Shown: positions 14,767 through 22,885 of the stretch, piece after piece
Layout: every line of letters starts with the position of its first letter
Numbering within the stretch: the first letter of the stretch is position 1
Assembly (NCBI GenBank): GCA_003538135.1
Contig: DPOR01000005.1
Location: 3,424 to 67,423 of the forward strand
Length of the DNA stretch: 64,000 bases
Reading direction: 5' to 3'
Source of the DNA: Oscillospiraceae bacterium
GTDB lineage: Bacteria; Bacillota; Clostridia; Oscillospirales; Acutalibacteraceae
The notes under the pieces: model-generated
What the model was told of the DNA's origin: nothing
The model's input: only the letters and a program-made list of their open reading frames with translations
Database searches by the model: none
Made by a program: the position numbers and the translations under genes

Positions 14767-15942
14767 TTACAGGAATCTTACAAGTATTCCCGCGAGCAGA
14801 ACGGAGACTATAGTCACGCAGACAAAGCCCGCTATTAGCATTTTGGGCATTATCTCGGCGGTAATATTGTCTCTCTCGTCGCCCTCTTCGGTGCTTATGT
14901 TGATAGCCTCGGTGGTTATCAGCATATTAATCGGGAAGCCGGAAAAGGCGTTGAGGACTATCGCGTAGCACATGAAGAACGACTGCTTGAAAATCTTGCT
15001 TGCAAGCAGAGCCATGAGACCCATGGCTACGGTCGCAAAGACGACGAGCGCTGCCGATATGCCGACAACGGATGCGATACCGTCTGTGCCGGAGCTTGCG
15101 AGGGTCTTGAACAGTCCCATCATAAGCACGGTCATAACGAAGCCGTAGGAGCTCGCCTCATGGAGGGCGTCCGTCTCAACGAGCTTAAGCTCGTGCGCGG
15201 CGAAGCCGAGCAGCAGGCAGACAACATACATCGGGACATAGCCCTTTGTCACATAATCTATCCAGTAAGCGGCGAGAGTGATAAGTGCGAGCTTTAAAAG
15301 GATAATGGTAGTGCTTGTGGCTCTCTTCTTCTTTTTCTCGTCCTTCTTCTCCTCGGAGGCGGCTGTAGCGGCCTTGAATTCGCCGTTTCTGTAGAGCTTT
15401 GTGAGCCTCCTCGTCTCCTTCTTCAGGCAGAACGAGGTCAGCGGATAGCCGACAAGTCCCTGGAGGGAGAGGCAGACTATCGCAACAAGGGCTGCGGAGG
15501 TCTTGCCCGCTTCCGTAGCGGCGCTCGACATCATCGCGGTAGCTATTGCGCCGCCGGCGAGCGGAGGCGCTGCGGCGATTGCATTATCAAAGCCGAAGAG
15601 TGCGGTTCCGAGCGTCAGGCATATTATCGTTATTGCGGCGACACCCATGAGTGAAATTATGACGGTCTTCCACTGCGCCGCCATCTCTTTTCTGCTTATG
15701 AGCGTGCCGAGGTGGGTGACGAGCAGACCGCAGGCGACTTTAAACAGCGCATCGGACACGCCCGCGTCGTCTATTATCGTCTTCGGAAAAAGTCCCGTAG
15801 AAAAGCCGACGAGCATAAGTATCATGATAACAAGCACCGAGGGTACCCAGCCCTTTGTCACCTTTGCCAGTATCTCCGAGATGGCGAACACCAGCAGCAG
15901 CGCGGTAAACGCGCCGAAAGCCGAAACTATTATAGGATTCAC
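14767..15942 (-). CDS. GltS-like sodium/carboxylate transporter
   Basis: 391 residues with about ten membrane helices in two halves, split near residues 195-210 by a highly charged cytoplasmic loop (EEKKDEKKKKR). Segments such as PPLAGGAIATAMMSSAATEAG resemble the Na+/glutamate symporter superfamily. The gene lies 36 bp after an amidohydrolase in the same direction, so it probably imports or exports that enzyme's amide, lactam or amino-acid substrate or product. The specific substrate cannot be read from sequence. Last gene of its unit, with a terminator. Confidence 0.7.
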   Translation of the reverse strand: MNPIIVSAFGAFTALLLVFAISEILAKVTKGWVPSVLVIMILMLVGFSTGLFPKTIIDDAGVSDALFKVACGLLVTHLGTLISRKEMAAQWKTVIISLMGVAAITIICLTLGTALFGFDNAIAAAPPLAGGAIATAMMSSAATEAGKTSAALVAIVCLSLQGLVGYPLTSFCLKKETRRLTKLYRNGEFKAATAASEEKKDEKKKKRATSTTIILLKLALITLAAYWIDYVTKGYVPMYVVCLLLGFAAHELKLVETDALHEASSYGFVMTVLMMGLFKTLASSGTDGIASVVGISAALVVFATVAMGLMALLASKIFKQSFFMCYAIVLNAFSGFPINMLITTEAINISTEEGDERDNITAEIMPKMLIAGFVCVTIVSVLLAGILVRFL

Positions 15943-15978
15943 TTTACATCTTTCCCCTCATTAAAAACGGTATTGCTA

Positions 15979-17259
15979 TTAAAGGAACTTATCGAGCTCG
16001 CGCTCAACGTTCTCGTACTTCTTGACCTTGGGCTCGCGGATGATCTTTCCTCTCGCCATGACCATCTTCACGTCACGAAGAGCGGTGAGGTCGTCGATAG
16101 GATTTTTCTCCGTAACGATAAGATCCGCGCACTTTCCGGGCTCGACGGTGCCGGTGATATCATCGATATGCGCTATCTCGGCGTTCCTCTTCGTAGCGGT
16201 ATAGAGCGCAAACTTATTCGACACGCCGCAGTACTTGTGGAAATAGACAAGTTCTCTCCACATATCGTAGTGGGTGATGAACGGGCAGCCGGTATCGGTT
16301 CCGAGGCCGACGGGAATGCCGTTTGCAAGGCACTTCTCGGAGCAGTCGATTATGCCCTCAAAGACCACCTTGCCGTTGAACTGCGAAAGCTCGGTGGCGT
16401 GGCTTACGGAGCGGTCAAACAGCGCAAAGGGAAGCGCGGGAGAGAGCGTCGTAATTAGCGCCGCGTGCTTCTCCTTAAAGAGGGAGATTATCTCATCATC
16501 CGCCTTCGCGCCGTGCTCTATAGTGTCCACGCCGTTTTCAAGCGCAACGCGCACGCCCTCGGGGCTCTCGACATGGGCGGCTACTATGAGTCCGCGCTTA
16601 TGCGCCTCGTCGCACGCAGCCTTGACTACCTCGGGAGGCATTTTCAGCGCGCCCGGCTCGCCCTTGACCTTTGCGTCAAGCACGCCGCCGGTTATCATAA
16701 GCTTTATGAGGTCGGGCTTATCCTCAGCGATTTTCGCAACAAAATCTCTCGCCTGCTCCGGGCTCTCGGCTATATATGCGAGTGAGCCCGCCATGTGTCC
16801 GTCAGGGACGGAGACAGCCATATTTGCGGCGAGGATTCTCGGGCCGACTGTCTTGCCGGCGTTTATATCGTCGCGGATGCTCGAATCGGCGTTCTCAACT
16901 CCGCCGACGGTTCTTATGGTCGTAACTCCGCTGTTGAGCTGCATCTGAGCCGCGCTGCGGCAGACGGCCTTGATTATCTTGCGGAAAAGATTGTTGCTCG
17001 TCATTATCTTAACGAGCTTCTTCGGGTCGGACTCCTTCTTCTTCGGCTTGCCGCTCGAGGGAAGGTGGAGATGCATATTGATAAGACCGGGCATTATATA
17101 TTTTCCGCCGAGGTCTATCTTCTCGTATCCGGAGATGTCCGCGTTCCCGTCAACAATGGCGGCTATCTTCTCGCCATCGACAAGAATTATCTTGCCGGAC
17201 TGAGGCTCCATATCCTGAGTACCGTCGAGAATGATGCCGTTTACAAGTGCGTATTTCAT
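15979..17259 (-). CDS. Metal-dependent amidohydrolase
   Basis: 426-residue TIM-barrel hydrolase. Metal ligands are His63 and His65 in MHLHL, a likely bridging Lys in PDLIKLMITGG, histidines in IVAAHVES and TIEHGA, and the active-site Asp in GLGTDTGCP. The C-terminal TGTVEPGKCADLIV closes the composite beta-sandwich. The family includes imidazolonepropionase-like and prolidase-like (Xaa-Pro, ochratoxin-type) enzymes. AAGGAGGAACC supports the start at 17259. It has its own promoter and forms an operon with the transporter at 14767-15942, next to the SCP2/transketolase block. Confidence 0.85.
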   Translation of the reverse strand: MKYALVNGIILDGTQDMEPQSGKIILVDGEKIAAIVDGNADISGYEKIDLGGKYIMPGLINMHLHLPSSGKPKKKESDPKKLVKIMTSNNLFRKIIKAVCRSAAQMQLNSGVTTIRTVGGVENADSSIRDDINAGKTVGPRILAANMAVSVPDGHMAGSLAYIAESPEQARDFVAKIAEDKPDLIKLMITGGVLDAKVKGEPGALKMPPEVVKAACDEAHKRGLIVAAHVESPEGVRVALENGVDTIEHGAKADDEIISLFKEKHAALITTLSPALPFALFDRSVSHATELSQFNGKVVFEGIIDCSEKCLANGIPVGLGTDTGCPFITHYDMWRELVYFHKYCGVSNKFALYTATKRNAEIAHIDDITGTVEPGKCADLIVTEKNPIDDLTALRDVKMVMARGKIIREPKVKKYENVERELDKFL

Positions 17260-17355
17260 TTTTTCGGTTCCTCCTTGAAAAAATTGCAAGTCCGCATTGT
17301 ATGTCGCGGCAGCTTATTGGCTTATGCGAATATTAACACGGCTGCTATGTTTAAA

Positions 17356-17384
17356 ATTATAGAGCTTTTTCCTCCGTTTTGCAA
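17356..17384 (-). promoter_or_regulatory. Promoter of the amidohydrolase-transporter operon
   Basis: Leftward TTGCAA (17379-17384), 17-bp spacer, TATAAT (17356-17361). The leader to the ATG is about 90 nt. Confidence 0.7.
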
Positions 17385-17476
17385 GCTTTTTCCGTTTAAA
17401 TCGCTGAAAAGTTTTCGTTTTTTATCACCTTTGAACGGAGAAGCAGATATTTGTACTTGAAATTATGTTATGAGCA

Positions 17477-17508
17477 TAAAAATACCGCCGCATCCTAAGA
17501 CACGGCGG
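17477..17508 (-). terminator. Terminator of the transketolase/SCP2 unit
   Basis: Leftward CCGCCGTGTC and GATGCGGCGG arms with a 4-nt loop, then TATTTTTA. It lies 20 bp after the SCP2-like gene and separates it from the amidohydrolase operon. Confidence 0.78.
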
Positions 17509-17528
17509 AATTTTCATAATGTTTTCTC

Positions 17529-18335
17529 TTACTGGACGTATCCGGCGACGGTGAGCATATACTCGCCGATCTGGCCGCCGAACTCGGGAGCGCCTTCCAT
17601 GATAAGCTTGCCCTTCTTAGCGGAGTCAAGCATATCGTCGAGACCGAGCAGGATGCCCAGTGCGCTGTCGAGAGAATCAAAGCGGAGCGTGAAGAAAGGC
17701 ATAGCTCTCTTGTAAACGCCTCTGCCGGCTCTCGATTTGCCCGCCTTTACGCGCAGATAAGCCGAAAGCTCATCGTGGCCGTTGACAGCCCACGCATAGA
17801 CGCGGTCGGGGCTCTTGAGCGCCCAATCGTGAACATCGGGATGGCCGAGCTTGTTGAGCTGGCTGATACCGCTCGAAAGCAGGTAGAAGTAGCACTTGAC
17901 GAGCAGAGCCTTGGTGTCCTCGTCCTCCGGGATGCCCTTTGCGGTAAGCAGAGAGGACATCTTCAGCAGCACTGCCATGAACGAGGCGAACAGGCCGGGA
18001 TGCTTCGCAATACCCTTCATCTTGGGCAGAGTCGAAAGGCTCATCTTGCCCTTGAAGAATGCGTTCATCGCCTCAATGCTCTTGAACTCAAGCTCGATGT
18101 GGGGAGCGGTGTCCACTTTATCGTTGTGAACGAGCCACTCGCCGCAGTTGACTACGAAATGGGTAGCCACCTTGCCGTCCGGGCTTTCGGGATCGAGAGC
18201 ACTGACCTGCATAACGCCGTGCGCGTGCTCAAACTTCTTTGCGAGCGAGGGAACGTCGCTTGCAATTACCTTGATGAGCGGAAGGACAGCGTTGAGAAAA
18301 AGTTTATTTGTAAAAATCTCATCTCTTGATGCCAT
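17529..18335 (-). CDS. SCP2-like (sterol/lipid carrier fold) protein B
   Basis: 268 residues without signal peptide or membrane helix. Two stretches have the SCP2 pattern of a beta-sheet followed by helix: HIELEFKSIEAMNAFFKGK near 90-110 and PFFTLRFDSLDSALGIL near 212-228 followed by a GAPEFGGQIGEYM end. SCP2 folds bind sterols, fatty acyls or other hydrophobic ligands in a tunnel. It is the third gene after the transketolase halves (40 bp gap, own AGGAAAGGA site), and a second protein of this kind starts the neighbouring unit (21798-22556). Assignment is by pattern reading, not alignment. Confidence 0.55.
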   Translation of the reverse strand: MASRDEIFTNKLFLNAVLPLIKVIASDVPSLAKKFEHAHGVMQVSALDPESPDGKVATHFVVNCGEWLVHNDKVDTAPHIELEFKSIEAMNAFFKGKMSLSTLPKMKGIAKHPGLFASFMAVLLKMSSLLTAKGIPEDEDTKALLVKCYFYLLSSGISQLNKLGHPDVHDWALKSPDRVYAWAVNGHDELSAYLRVKAGKSRAGRGVYKRAMPFFTLRFDSLDSALGILLGLDDMLDSAKKGKLIMEGAPEFGGQIGEYMLTVAGYVQ

Positions 18336-18374
18336 ATAATCATTCCTTTCCTTATCGGGATACGGGCGAAGCTA

Positions 18375-19385
18375 TTACACCTCGTCGTCCCAATCGTCAT
18401 CAAGCTCGAAGTCCTTGCCCATGACCTCACGGACAGCCTCAACGATACCGTTCGAGTCGATACCGAGCATGGACATGATGTCCTCATGCAGTCCGATGGG
18501 AGCAAACTTATCCTGGATACCGAGCTGCTTGAATGCGCAGCCCTTACCGGATTCAACAACGACCTCTGCAACAGCACTGCCGAGACCGCCGATGACGTTG
18601 TGATCCTCAACGGTGATTATGCGACGGGTGTCCATAACGGCCTTGAGGATAGCCTCGCGGTCGATGGGCTTAATGGTGTGCATATCGAGAACTCTGACCT
18701 TCAGGCCGTCGGAGCTCTCAAGGAAGTTAGCCGCCTGAAGAGCCTGGAATGCGCAGGAGCCGCAAGCGATAACGGTGATATCGGTGCCCTCTTTAAGAGT
18801 GACAGCCTTGCCAAGCTCGAAGCCGTAATCGGTGTTCTCATAGAGGACACGGTCGAAGCCTCTGTTGATTCTGATATAGAACGGGCCGGGAGTCTCATAT
18901 GCCGCACGGACTGCGTTGACAGTCTCCATACCGTCTGCGGGGCAGATAACGGTGAGGTTGGGCATAGCGCGGGTAACTGCGAGGTCGCAGATAGCGTGAT
19001 GGGTCGAGCCCGCCTGGCCGAACGAAGTACCCGAATGGGTAGCTATAACCTTAGCGTTGACATTCTGATAGCAAATGTCGGTGTGAAGCTGGTCGGCGCT
19101 TCTGAGAGAAGCGAAAACCGAGAAGGTCGAAAGGAACGGCACGAGGCCTGCTCTTGCCATACCTGCGGCGACGCCGAACATATTCTGCTCTGCGATACCG
19201 ACGTTGAAGAATCTGTCCGGATAAGCGTCACCGAACATACCGATCTTTGTTGATTTGCCGAGGTCAGCGGTCAGCGCAACAACTTCGGGGTGCTCTGCGC
19301 CGAGCTCAACAAGGGTCTTGCCGTAATATTCCGCGGTAGAAAGAGCGGTTGATTCAACGGCTGTATAGGTCATTCCGCCTGCCAT
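18375..19385 (-). CDS. Transketolase C-terminal half
   Basis: 336-residue pyrimidine-binding plus C-terminal domain of a split transketolase. Glu66 in NVGIAEQNMFGVAAGMA is the glutamate that activates thiamine diphosphate; SFGQAGSTHHAICDLA and the NRGFDR loop are typical. The tail is acidic (DDDWDDEV), which is unusual. It starts 2 bp after the N-terminal half, whose last codons hold its AGGAGGG site, so the two subunits are co-translated in equal amounts. Split transketolases serve pentose metabolism but also include DesAB, the steroid-17,20-desmolase of Clostridium scindens. The SCP2 neighbours make the second use worth testing. Confidence 0.9.
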   Translation of the reverse strand: MAGGMTYTAVESTALSTAEYYGKTLVELGAEHPEVVALTADLGKSTKIGMFGDAYPDRFFNVGIAEQNMFGVAAGMARAGLVPFLSTFSVFASLRSADQLHTDICYQNVNAKVIATHSGTSFGQAGSTHHAICDLAVTRAMPNLTVICPADGMETVNAVRAAYETPGPFYIRINRGFDRVLYENTDYGFELGKAVTLKEGTDITVIACGSCAFQALQAANFLESSDGLKVRVLDMHTIKPIDREAILKAVMDTRRIITVEDHNVIGGLGSAVAEVVVESGKGCAFKQLGIQDKFAPIGLHEDIMSMLGIDSNGIVEAVREVMGKDFELDDDWDDEV

Positions 19386-19387
19386 AA

Positions 19388-20260
19388 TTATTCGCCCTCC
19401 TTTTCTGCTCTTGCTTTGCGTGCCTCATAGTACTTATCGAGGCTCTCTATAGCTTTCTTGTACTTCTCTTCGTCAATTGCGCCGTAGTGCCAGCGATAGT
19501 TGCCCTCCATGAAGTCGATGCCGGCGCCCTTTATTGTGTCGGCAATTATCATGACGGGAGAATCGGTCTTGTTCTCAAGAGCAAAGTCGATGGCGTCGCA
19601 AAGCTCTTTGATGTTGTGTCCGTCGACTTCCTTGACGATGAAGCCGAAGGAGCGCCACTTGTCGGCGAAGGGCTCAAGCTTCATGACATCCTCGGTCTCG
19701 CCGTCGATCATGCACTTATTGCGGTCGACGAAGGAGATCATATTGGTGACCTTGAAGTTGGAGGCTGCCATGGCTGCTTCCCAGTTCGAACCCTCGTCGC
19801 ACTCGCCGTCGCCGAGGATGCAGTATGTTTTGTAATCCTTGCCGAGAACTCTTGCGGCAAGAGCGGTTCCGACTGCTATCGGAAGTCCGTGGCCGAGAGA
19901 GCCGGTGGAAGCGTCAACGCCGACGACCTTGTTCGAGTCGAGGTGGATACCCATCTTCGAGTTCGTGTGGTTAAAGGTCTTGAGCTGCTCGGGATCGTTC
20001 CAGCCGAAATCGACGAGCACGGGAGCGTAAGCTATACCCGCGTGACCCTTACTGAGGATAAAACGGTCTCTGTCCTCCCACTTGGGGTTCTTGACGTCGA
20101 GTCTCATGTACTTGTGGTAGAGAACGGTAAGCATATCCATGACGCTCATGCCGCCGCCGATATGACCGCTGCCCGCCCAGTATGTGGTGTCGAGGCAAAG
20201 TCTGCGCAGCTCATGAGCCTTCTTTTCGAGCGCTAACCATTCCTGCTTTGATAATGGCAT
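19388..20260 (-). CDS. Transketolase N-terminal half
   Basis: 290-residue thiamine-diphosphate-binding half. GDGECDEGSNWEAAMAASN (150-168) is the GDG...N metal/diphosphate motif; His33 (GSGHIGGG), His73 (SKGHAG) and His124 (GSLGHGL) are at the usual catalytic sites. The common GSGHPGG is GSGHIGG here. It pairs with the C-terminal half encoded 2 bp downstream. AAGGAGG precedes the ATG, and a 260-bp leader separates it from the aminomutase-like gene. Reaction expected: transfer or cleavage of a two-carbon ketol unit. The native substrate is unknown. Confidence 0.92.
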   Translation of the reverse strand: MPLSKQEWLALEKKAHELRRLCLDTTYWAGSGHIGGGMSVMDMLTVLYHKYMRLDVKNPKWEDRDRFILSKGHAGIAYAPVLVDFGWNDPEQLKTFNHTNSKMGIHLDSNKVVGVDASTGSLGHGLPIAVGTALAARVLGKDYKTYCILGDGECDEGSNWEAAMAASNFKVTNMISFVDRNKCMIDGETEDVMKLEPFADKWRSFGFIVKEVDGHNIKELCDAIDFALENKTDSPVMIIADTIKGAGIDFMEGNYRWHYGAIDEEKYKKAIESLDKYYEARKARAEKEGE

Positions 20261-20472
20261 TTACATTTCCTCCTTACAGAAAACATTTTTTATCGTCTGA
20301 GTGAATAAGCGGGTACCCCCGTAACTCACAAAGCTTCTCTTTTACCCGGGAAACAACGCCGGATGAAGTATATGACCCGTGCACGGCAAAAATCACTCTG
20401 AACGTCAAAATATCCAAAGCTTTAAGCGCGCACAAAGTCATTTTTATCTCATATGCATATATAATAGCACAG
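20261..20472 (-). other. Unassigned leader before the transketolase genes
   Basis: About 210 bp without an open frame of note. On the transcribed (-) strand it has several short GC-rich complementary pieces (for example GGGTACCC and CCCGGGTAA against TTACGGGGG). I could not match it to any riboswitch class by eye, nor find a convincing promoter. It may hold a weak promoter and a structured 5' UTR. Confidence 0.3.
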
Positions 20473-20511
20473 AAACCCCCGTCTTGTAAAGACAGGACGG
20501 AGGTTTTTTTT
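20473..20511 (-). terminator. Hairpin between aminomutase-like and transketolase genes
   Basis: CCTCCGTCCTG and AAGACGGGGG arms on the transcribed strand, followed by only three T, but with an eight-base A run on the entry side, so the + strand direction is the stronger terminator. Probably partial termination of the upstream unit. Confidence 0.55.
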
Positions 20512-20519
20512 GGGAAAAA

Positions 20520-21782
20520 TCAGGCAAGCTCGGGGTGATTCTTGCGAAGGGTGTTGAATGCATCCTCTGCAACATCAACGGTGTGAGCAATATCCTCATC
20601 GGTCAGGGACGCATTGAGGAAATGGTTGTGGTGGCTCGTAAGGAATATGCCGCGCTTGACCATCTCGGCGATCCACTCCTGATGAAGCATGAGGGAATCG
20701 TCATCGGCAAGGCGCAGATAGAACAGCGACGGCTCGCCGGAGACTACAAGATGGAAGCCGTTGTTCGCGGCAGCAGCCTTGAGACCCTCGCCGACCTTGA
20801 GACCCTTCTCGCGGAAGATGGCGGGAGTGTTGAGCTTCTTCATCTTGTTGATGCAGGCGATACCCGCTGCGAACGGGATTGCGCTGAGCCAGTAGCTGCC
20901 GGTATAGGACAGGCTGCTGATAGAGCTCTTGAGGAACTCCTTGCCGCAAAGAGCGGAGACGTTCCAGCCGTTTGCAAGAGCCTTGCAGAAGCAGATAAGG
21001 TCTGCCTCGAAGCCGTAGAAGTGGTCACTGCCGGCGATATCAAGACGGAAGCCTGCGCGGACGTCGTCGACTATGAGGACGATGCCGTTCTTTGTGCAGA
21101 GCTCACGAACCTTCTGCCAGTAGCCGTCTGCGGGAAGCTGGTTGTCAAAGAAGTTGCCGTGGAGATAGGGAGTCGAGATAAACGCGGCTATCTCGCCCTC
21201 GTTCTCGGCGATAACTCTCTCGAGCGCGGGGATATCGTTCCAGTCTATATAGATGTTGTTTGCAACGTCCTCTTCGATAACGCCGGGATAGTCGACCTTC
21301 TGGGTCCAGGGCGAAATACCGTGATAGAAGCCGTTGATGAAGATTATCTTCTTGCGGTGGGTATGGGCTCTTGCGGTCATTATGGCGGCGGTGGTGACAT
21401 CGTTGCCGTTCTTTGCGAAGAATGCCCAATCGGCGCAGTTTACGGTGTCAACAAGCAGCTCCGCGAACTCGACTGCCTTGTAGGACGGAGAGGTGGTGCA
21501 GTTGCAGACCTTTGCCTGAGCGATGGCGGCCGCGTCGACGTCGGGGTCGTTGTAGCCGAGAACGTTCGGGCCGTATGCGCACATATAGTCGATGAATTTG
21601 TTTCCGTCAACATCCCAGAAATAGGAGCCCTGCGCTCTGTCGCCGAAAAGCGGGAACGCGCTGACGGGGATAAAGCAGCCCTCTGCCGGGCCGAGGTGGC
21701 CGTAGACGCCGGAAGGAATGACCTTTTCGGCTCTCTCGAACATCTCTCTGCTCTTTGTGTAATCGTTAATCTTGAAGCTCAT
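20520..21782 (-). CDS. Glutamate-1-semialdehyde-aminomutase-like class III aminotransferase
   Basis: 420-residue PLP enzyme. Lys267 (CFCKALANGW) is the Schiff-base lysine, Asp239/Asp240 (IVDDVRAGFR) contacts the pyridine nitrogen, and GFYHG (151-155) stacks on PLP. The N-terminal WDVDGNKFIDYMCAYGPNVLGYNDP follows the HemL branch. True HemL is part of a heme gene set and has a GSEA motif, which here reads KNGNDV. No heme genes are near, so a different amino-carbonyl substrate is likely. It is 15 bp after an SCP2-like gene in one operon, beside a split transketolase. Confidence 0.85.
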   Translation of the reverse strand: MSFKINDYTKSREMFERAEKVIPSGVYGHLGPAEGCFIPVSAFPLFGDRAQGSYFWDVDGNKFIDYMCAYGPNVLGYNDPDVDAAAIAQAKVCNCTTSPSYKAVEFAELLVDTVNCADWAFFAKNGNDVTTAAIMTARAHTHRKKIIFINGFYHGISPWTQKVDYPGVIEEDVANNIYIDWNDIPALERVIAENEGEIAAFISTPYLHGNFFDNQLPADGYWQKVRELCTKNGIVLIVDDVRAGFRLDIAGSDHFYGFEADLICFCKALANGWNVSALCGKEFLKSSISSLSYTGSYWLSAIPFAAGIACINKMKKLNTPAIFREKGLKVGEGLKAAAANNGFHLVVSGEPSLFYLRLADDDSLMLHQEWIAEMVKRGIFLTSHHNHFLNASLTDEDIAHTVDVAEDAFNTLRKNHPELA

Positions 21783-21797
21783 TAAAGTTCCCCTCCC

Positions 21798-22556
21798 TTA
21801 TGCCAAGTACAGAGCAACTCTGTCGAGCAGTCTGTTCATATTGTCTATCATCGAGATCATGCCCTTCATGGTGATAGCACCCATGCCTATGCAGGCAACG
21901 GCGTTTATCTTTCCGTCGAAGAGGTCTCTTGCAAGATCAATTGAAGCGAACTCCATATCGGCGCGCGGATTCTCGCAGCGCTTCTTTATGGTTACAAGGC
22001 GTCCGTTCTTTGCGCGGATCGTAGCCGCGGGACCGTCCTTTATGCCGAGGCCTATCTCGCCGTCAACTATGTGGGATGCCGAGAACTGACCGATCTTGTC
22101 GTTGTTGGCTATCTGAGATATAGCAACAGCGATAGTGTAGAGCATGAGCGTGGTGCTCTGCTCGAAGAAGGTTCTGTCCTGAAGATCCTCGGGCGAGGGA
22201 CGCATATATTTCGCAAGCAGGTCGGTCAAGGGGGTAAAGGTCTTGAGGAGGAACTTGATGTGCTGGAATCCCTTCGAGGGGATGGGTGTTACGGTTCCGT
22301 CAATAAGACCGTTGAATTTTTCGCAGGAAGAGAACGGCAGTTTGACGTCGCACTTGCCGACGCCCTGCTCCATCCTGCATCTTCCGTTTTTGAAGGTTAT
22401 CGTGGCGCTCGGGCCGTCTTTAACTTCAAAGCCTATCGAGATGGGCTTCGTGTTGGTGAGCATTGCGCTCGCCTCCGGGACTATCTCGCAGAGATTCTCC
22501 AAAGTTCCCAAGACAGCATAAAGGTTAATGTACGCCATTGTTTTCTGATCAGTCAA
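21798..22556 (-). CDS. SCP2-like (sterol/lipid carrier fold) protein A, two-domain
   Basis: 252 residues, soluble. Two tandem units share a strand-turn pattern: FEVKDGPSATITFKNGRCRM ... KLPFSSCEKFNGLIDG in the first half and LGIKDGPAATIRAKNGRLV ... MEFASIDLARDLFDGK ... GAITMKGMISMIDNMNRLL in the second. This is the SCP2 sterol-binding pattern (strands, a KNG turn, then an F...L.DGK helix and a final I.G.....N amphipathic helix). First gene of its operon, with AAAGGAGG and a sigma-A promoter, followed by the aminomutase-like gene. A role in presenting a hydrophobic substrate is inferred. Confidence 0.6.
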   Translation of the reverse strand: MTDQKTMAYINLYAVLGTLENLCEIVPEASAMLTNTKPISIGFEVKDGPSATITFKNGRCRMEQGVGKCDVKLPFSSCEKFNGLIDGTVTPIPSKGFQHIKFLLKTFTPLTDLLAKYMRPSPEDLQDRTFFEQSTTLMLYTIAVAISQIANNDKIGQFSASHIVDGEIGLGIKDGPAATIRAKNGRLVTIKKRCENPRADMEFASIDLARDLFDGKINAVACIGMGAITMKGMISMIDNMNRLLDRVALYLA

Positions 22557-22885
22557 CCTTCATTCCTCCTTTTTAAATTGATAAAAATATTCAGAGCCGG
22601 TTTTTTGAACGCCGGTTTACTCTTGGACTGTATTCTACCACATTCTATGCCTTAAAGTCAATTGCATACCGGAAGCGTAGCAAAAAATTCACAAAATCGG
22701 CTGATTTTTTCGGGCTTTTATACTTATTTTTTCGGCGTTTTTCGATAAATCCGTAAATTTTTCTCCGTGCTACCGCCGACCCTCCGAATACTTCTTTTTC
22801 GGAAAGTAATAATAAAATAATTTTTTCAATATCGGCGGCGGCAAATTCACCGTCCGGCAGCCCTTTGCCGGCTAACGGCGCCGCT
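22557..22885. other. Intergenic region upstream of the SCP2/aminomutase operon
   Basis: 329 bp between a leftward gene on each side. It holds the promoter at 22632-22661 and AT-rich, low-complexity sequence. No terminator hairpin with a T tract and no RNA gene recognised. Confidence 0.5.
22632..22661 (-). promoter_or_regulatory. Promoter of the SCP2/aminomutase operon
   Basis: Leftward TTGACT (22656-22661), 18-bp spacer, TAGAAT (22632-22637), about 70 bp before the start codon. Confidence 0.65.

Noticed and set aside
20261..20472. Possible TPP or other known riboswitch before the transketolase genes
   Set aside because: None of the conserved sequence blocks of TPP, SAM, c-di-GMP, ZTP or fluoride riboswitches could be found; kept only as an unassigned leader.
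20520..21782. True HemL of heme biosynthesis
   Set aside because: No other heme genes nearby and the GSEA signature is replaced by KNGNDV; the context points to another substrate.
18486..21785. Long plus-strand open frames opposite the transketolase and aminomutase-like genes
   Set aside because: Antisense shadows caused by cod­on bias; no motifs and no ribosome sites, while the minus-strand enzymes keep their catalytic residues.
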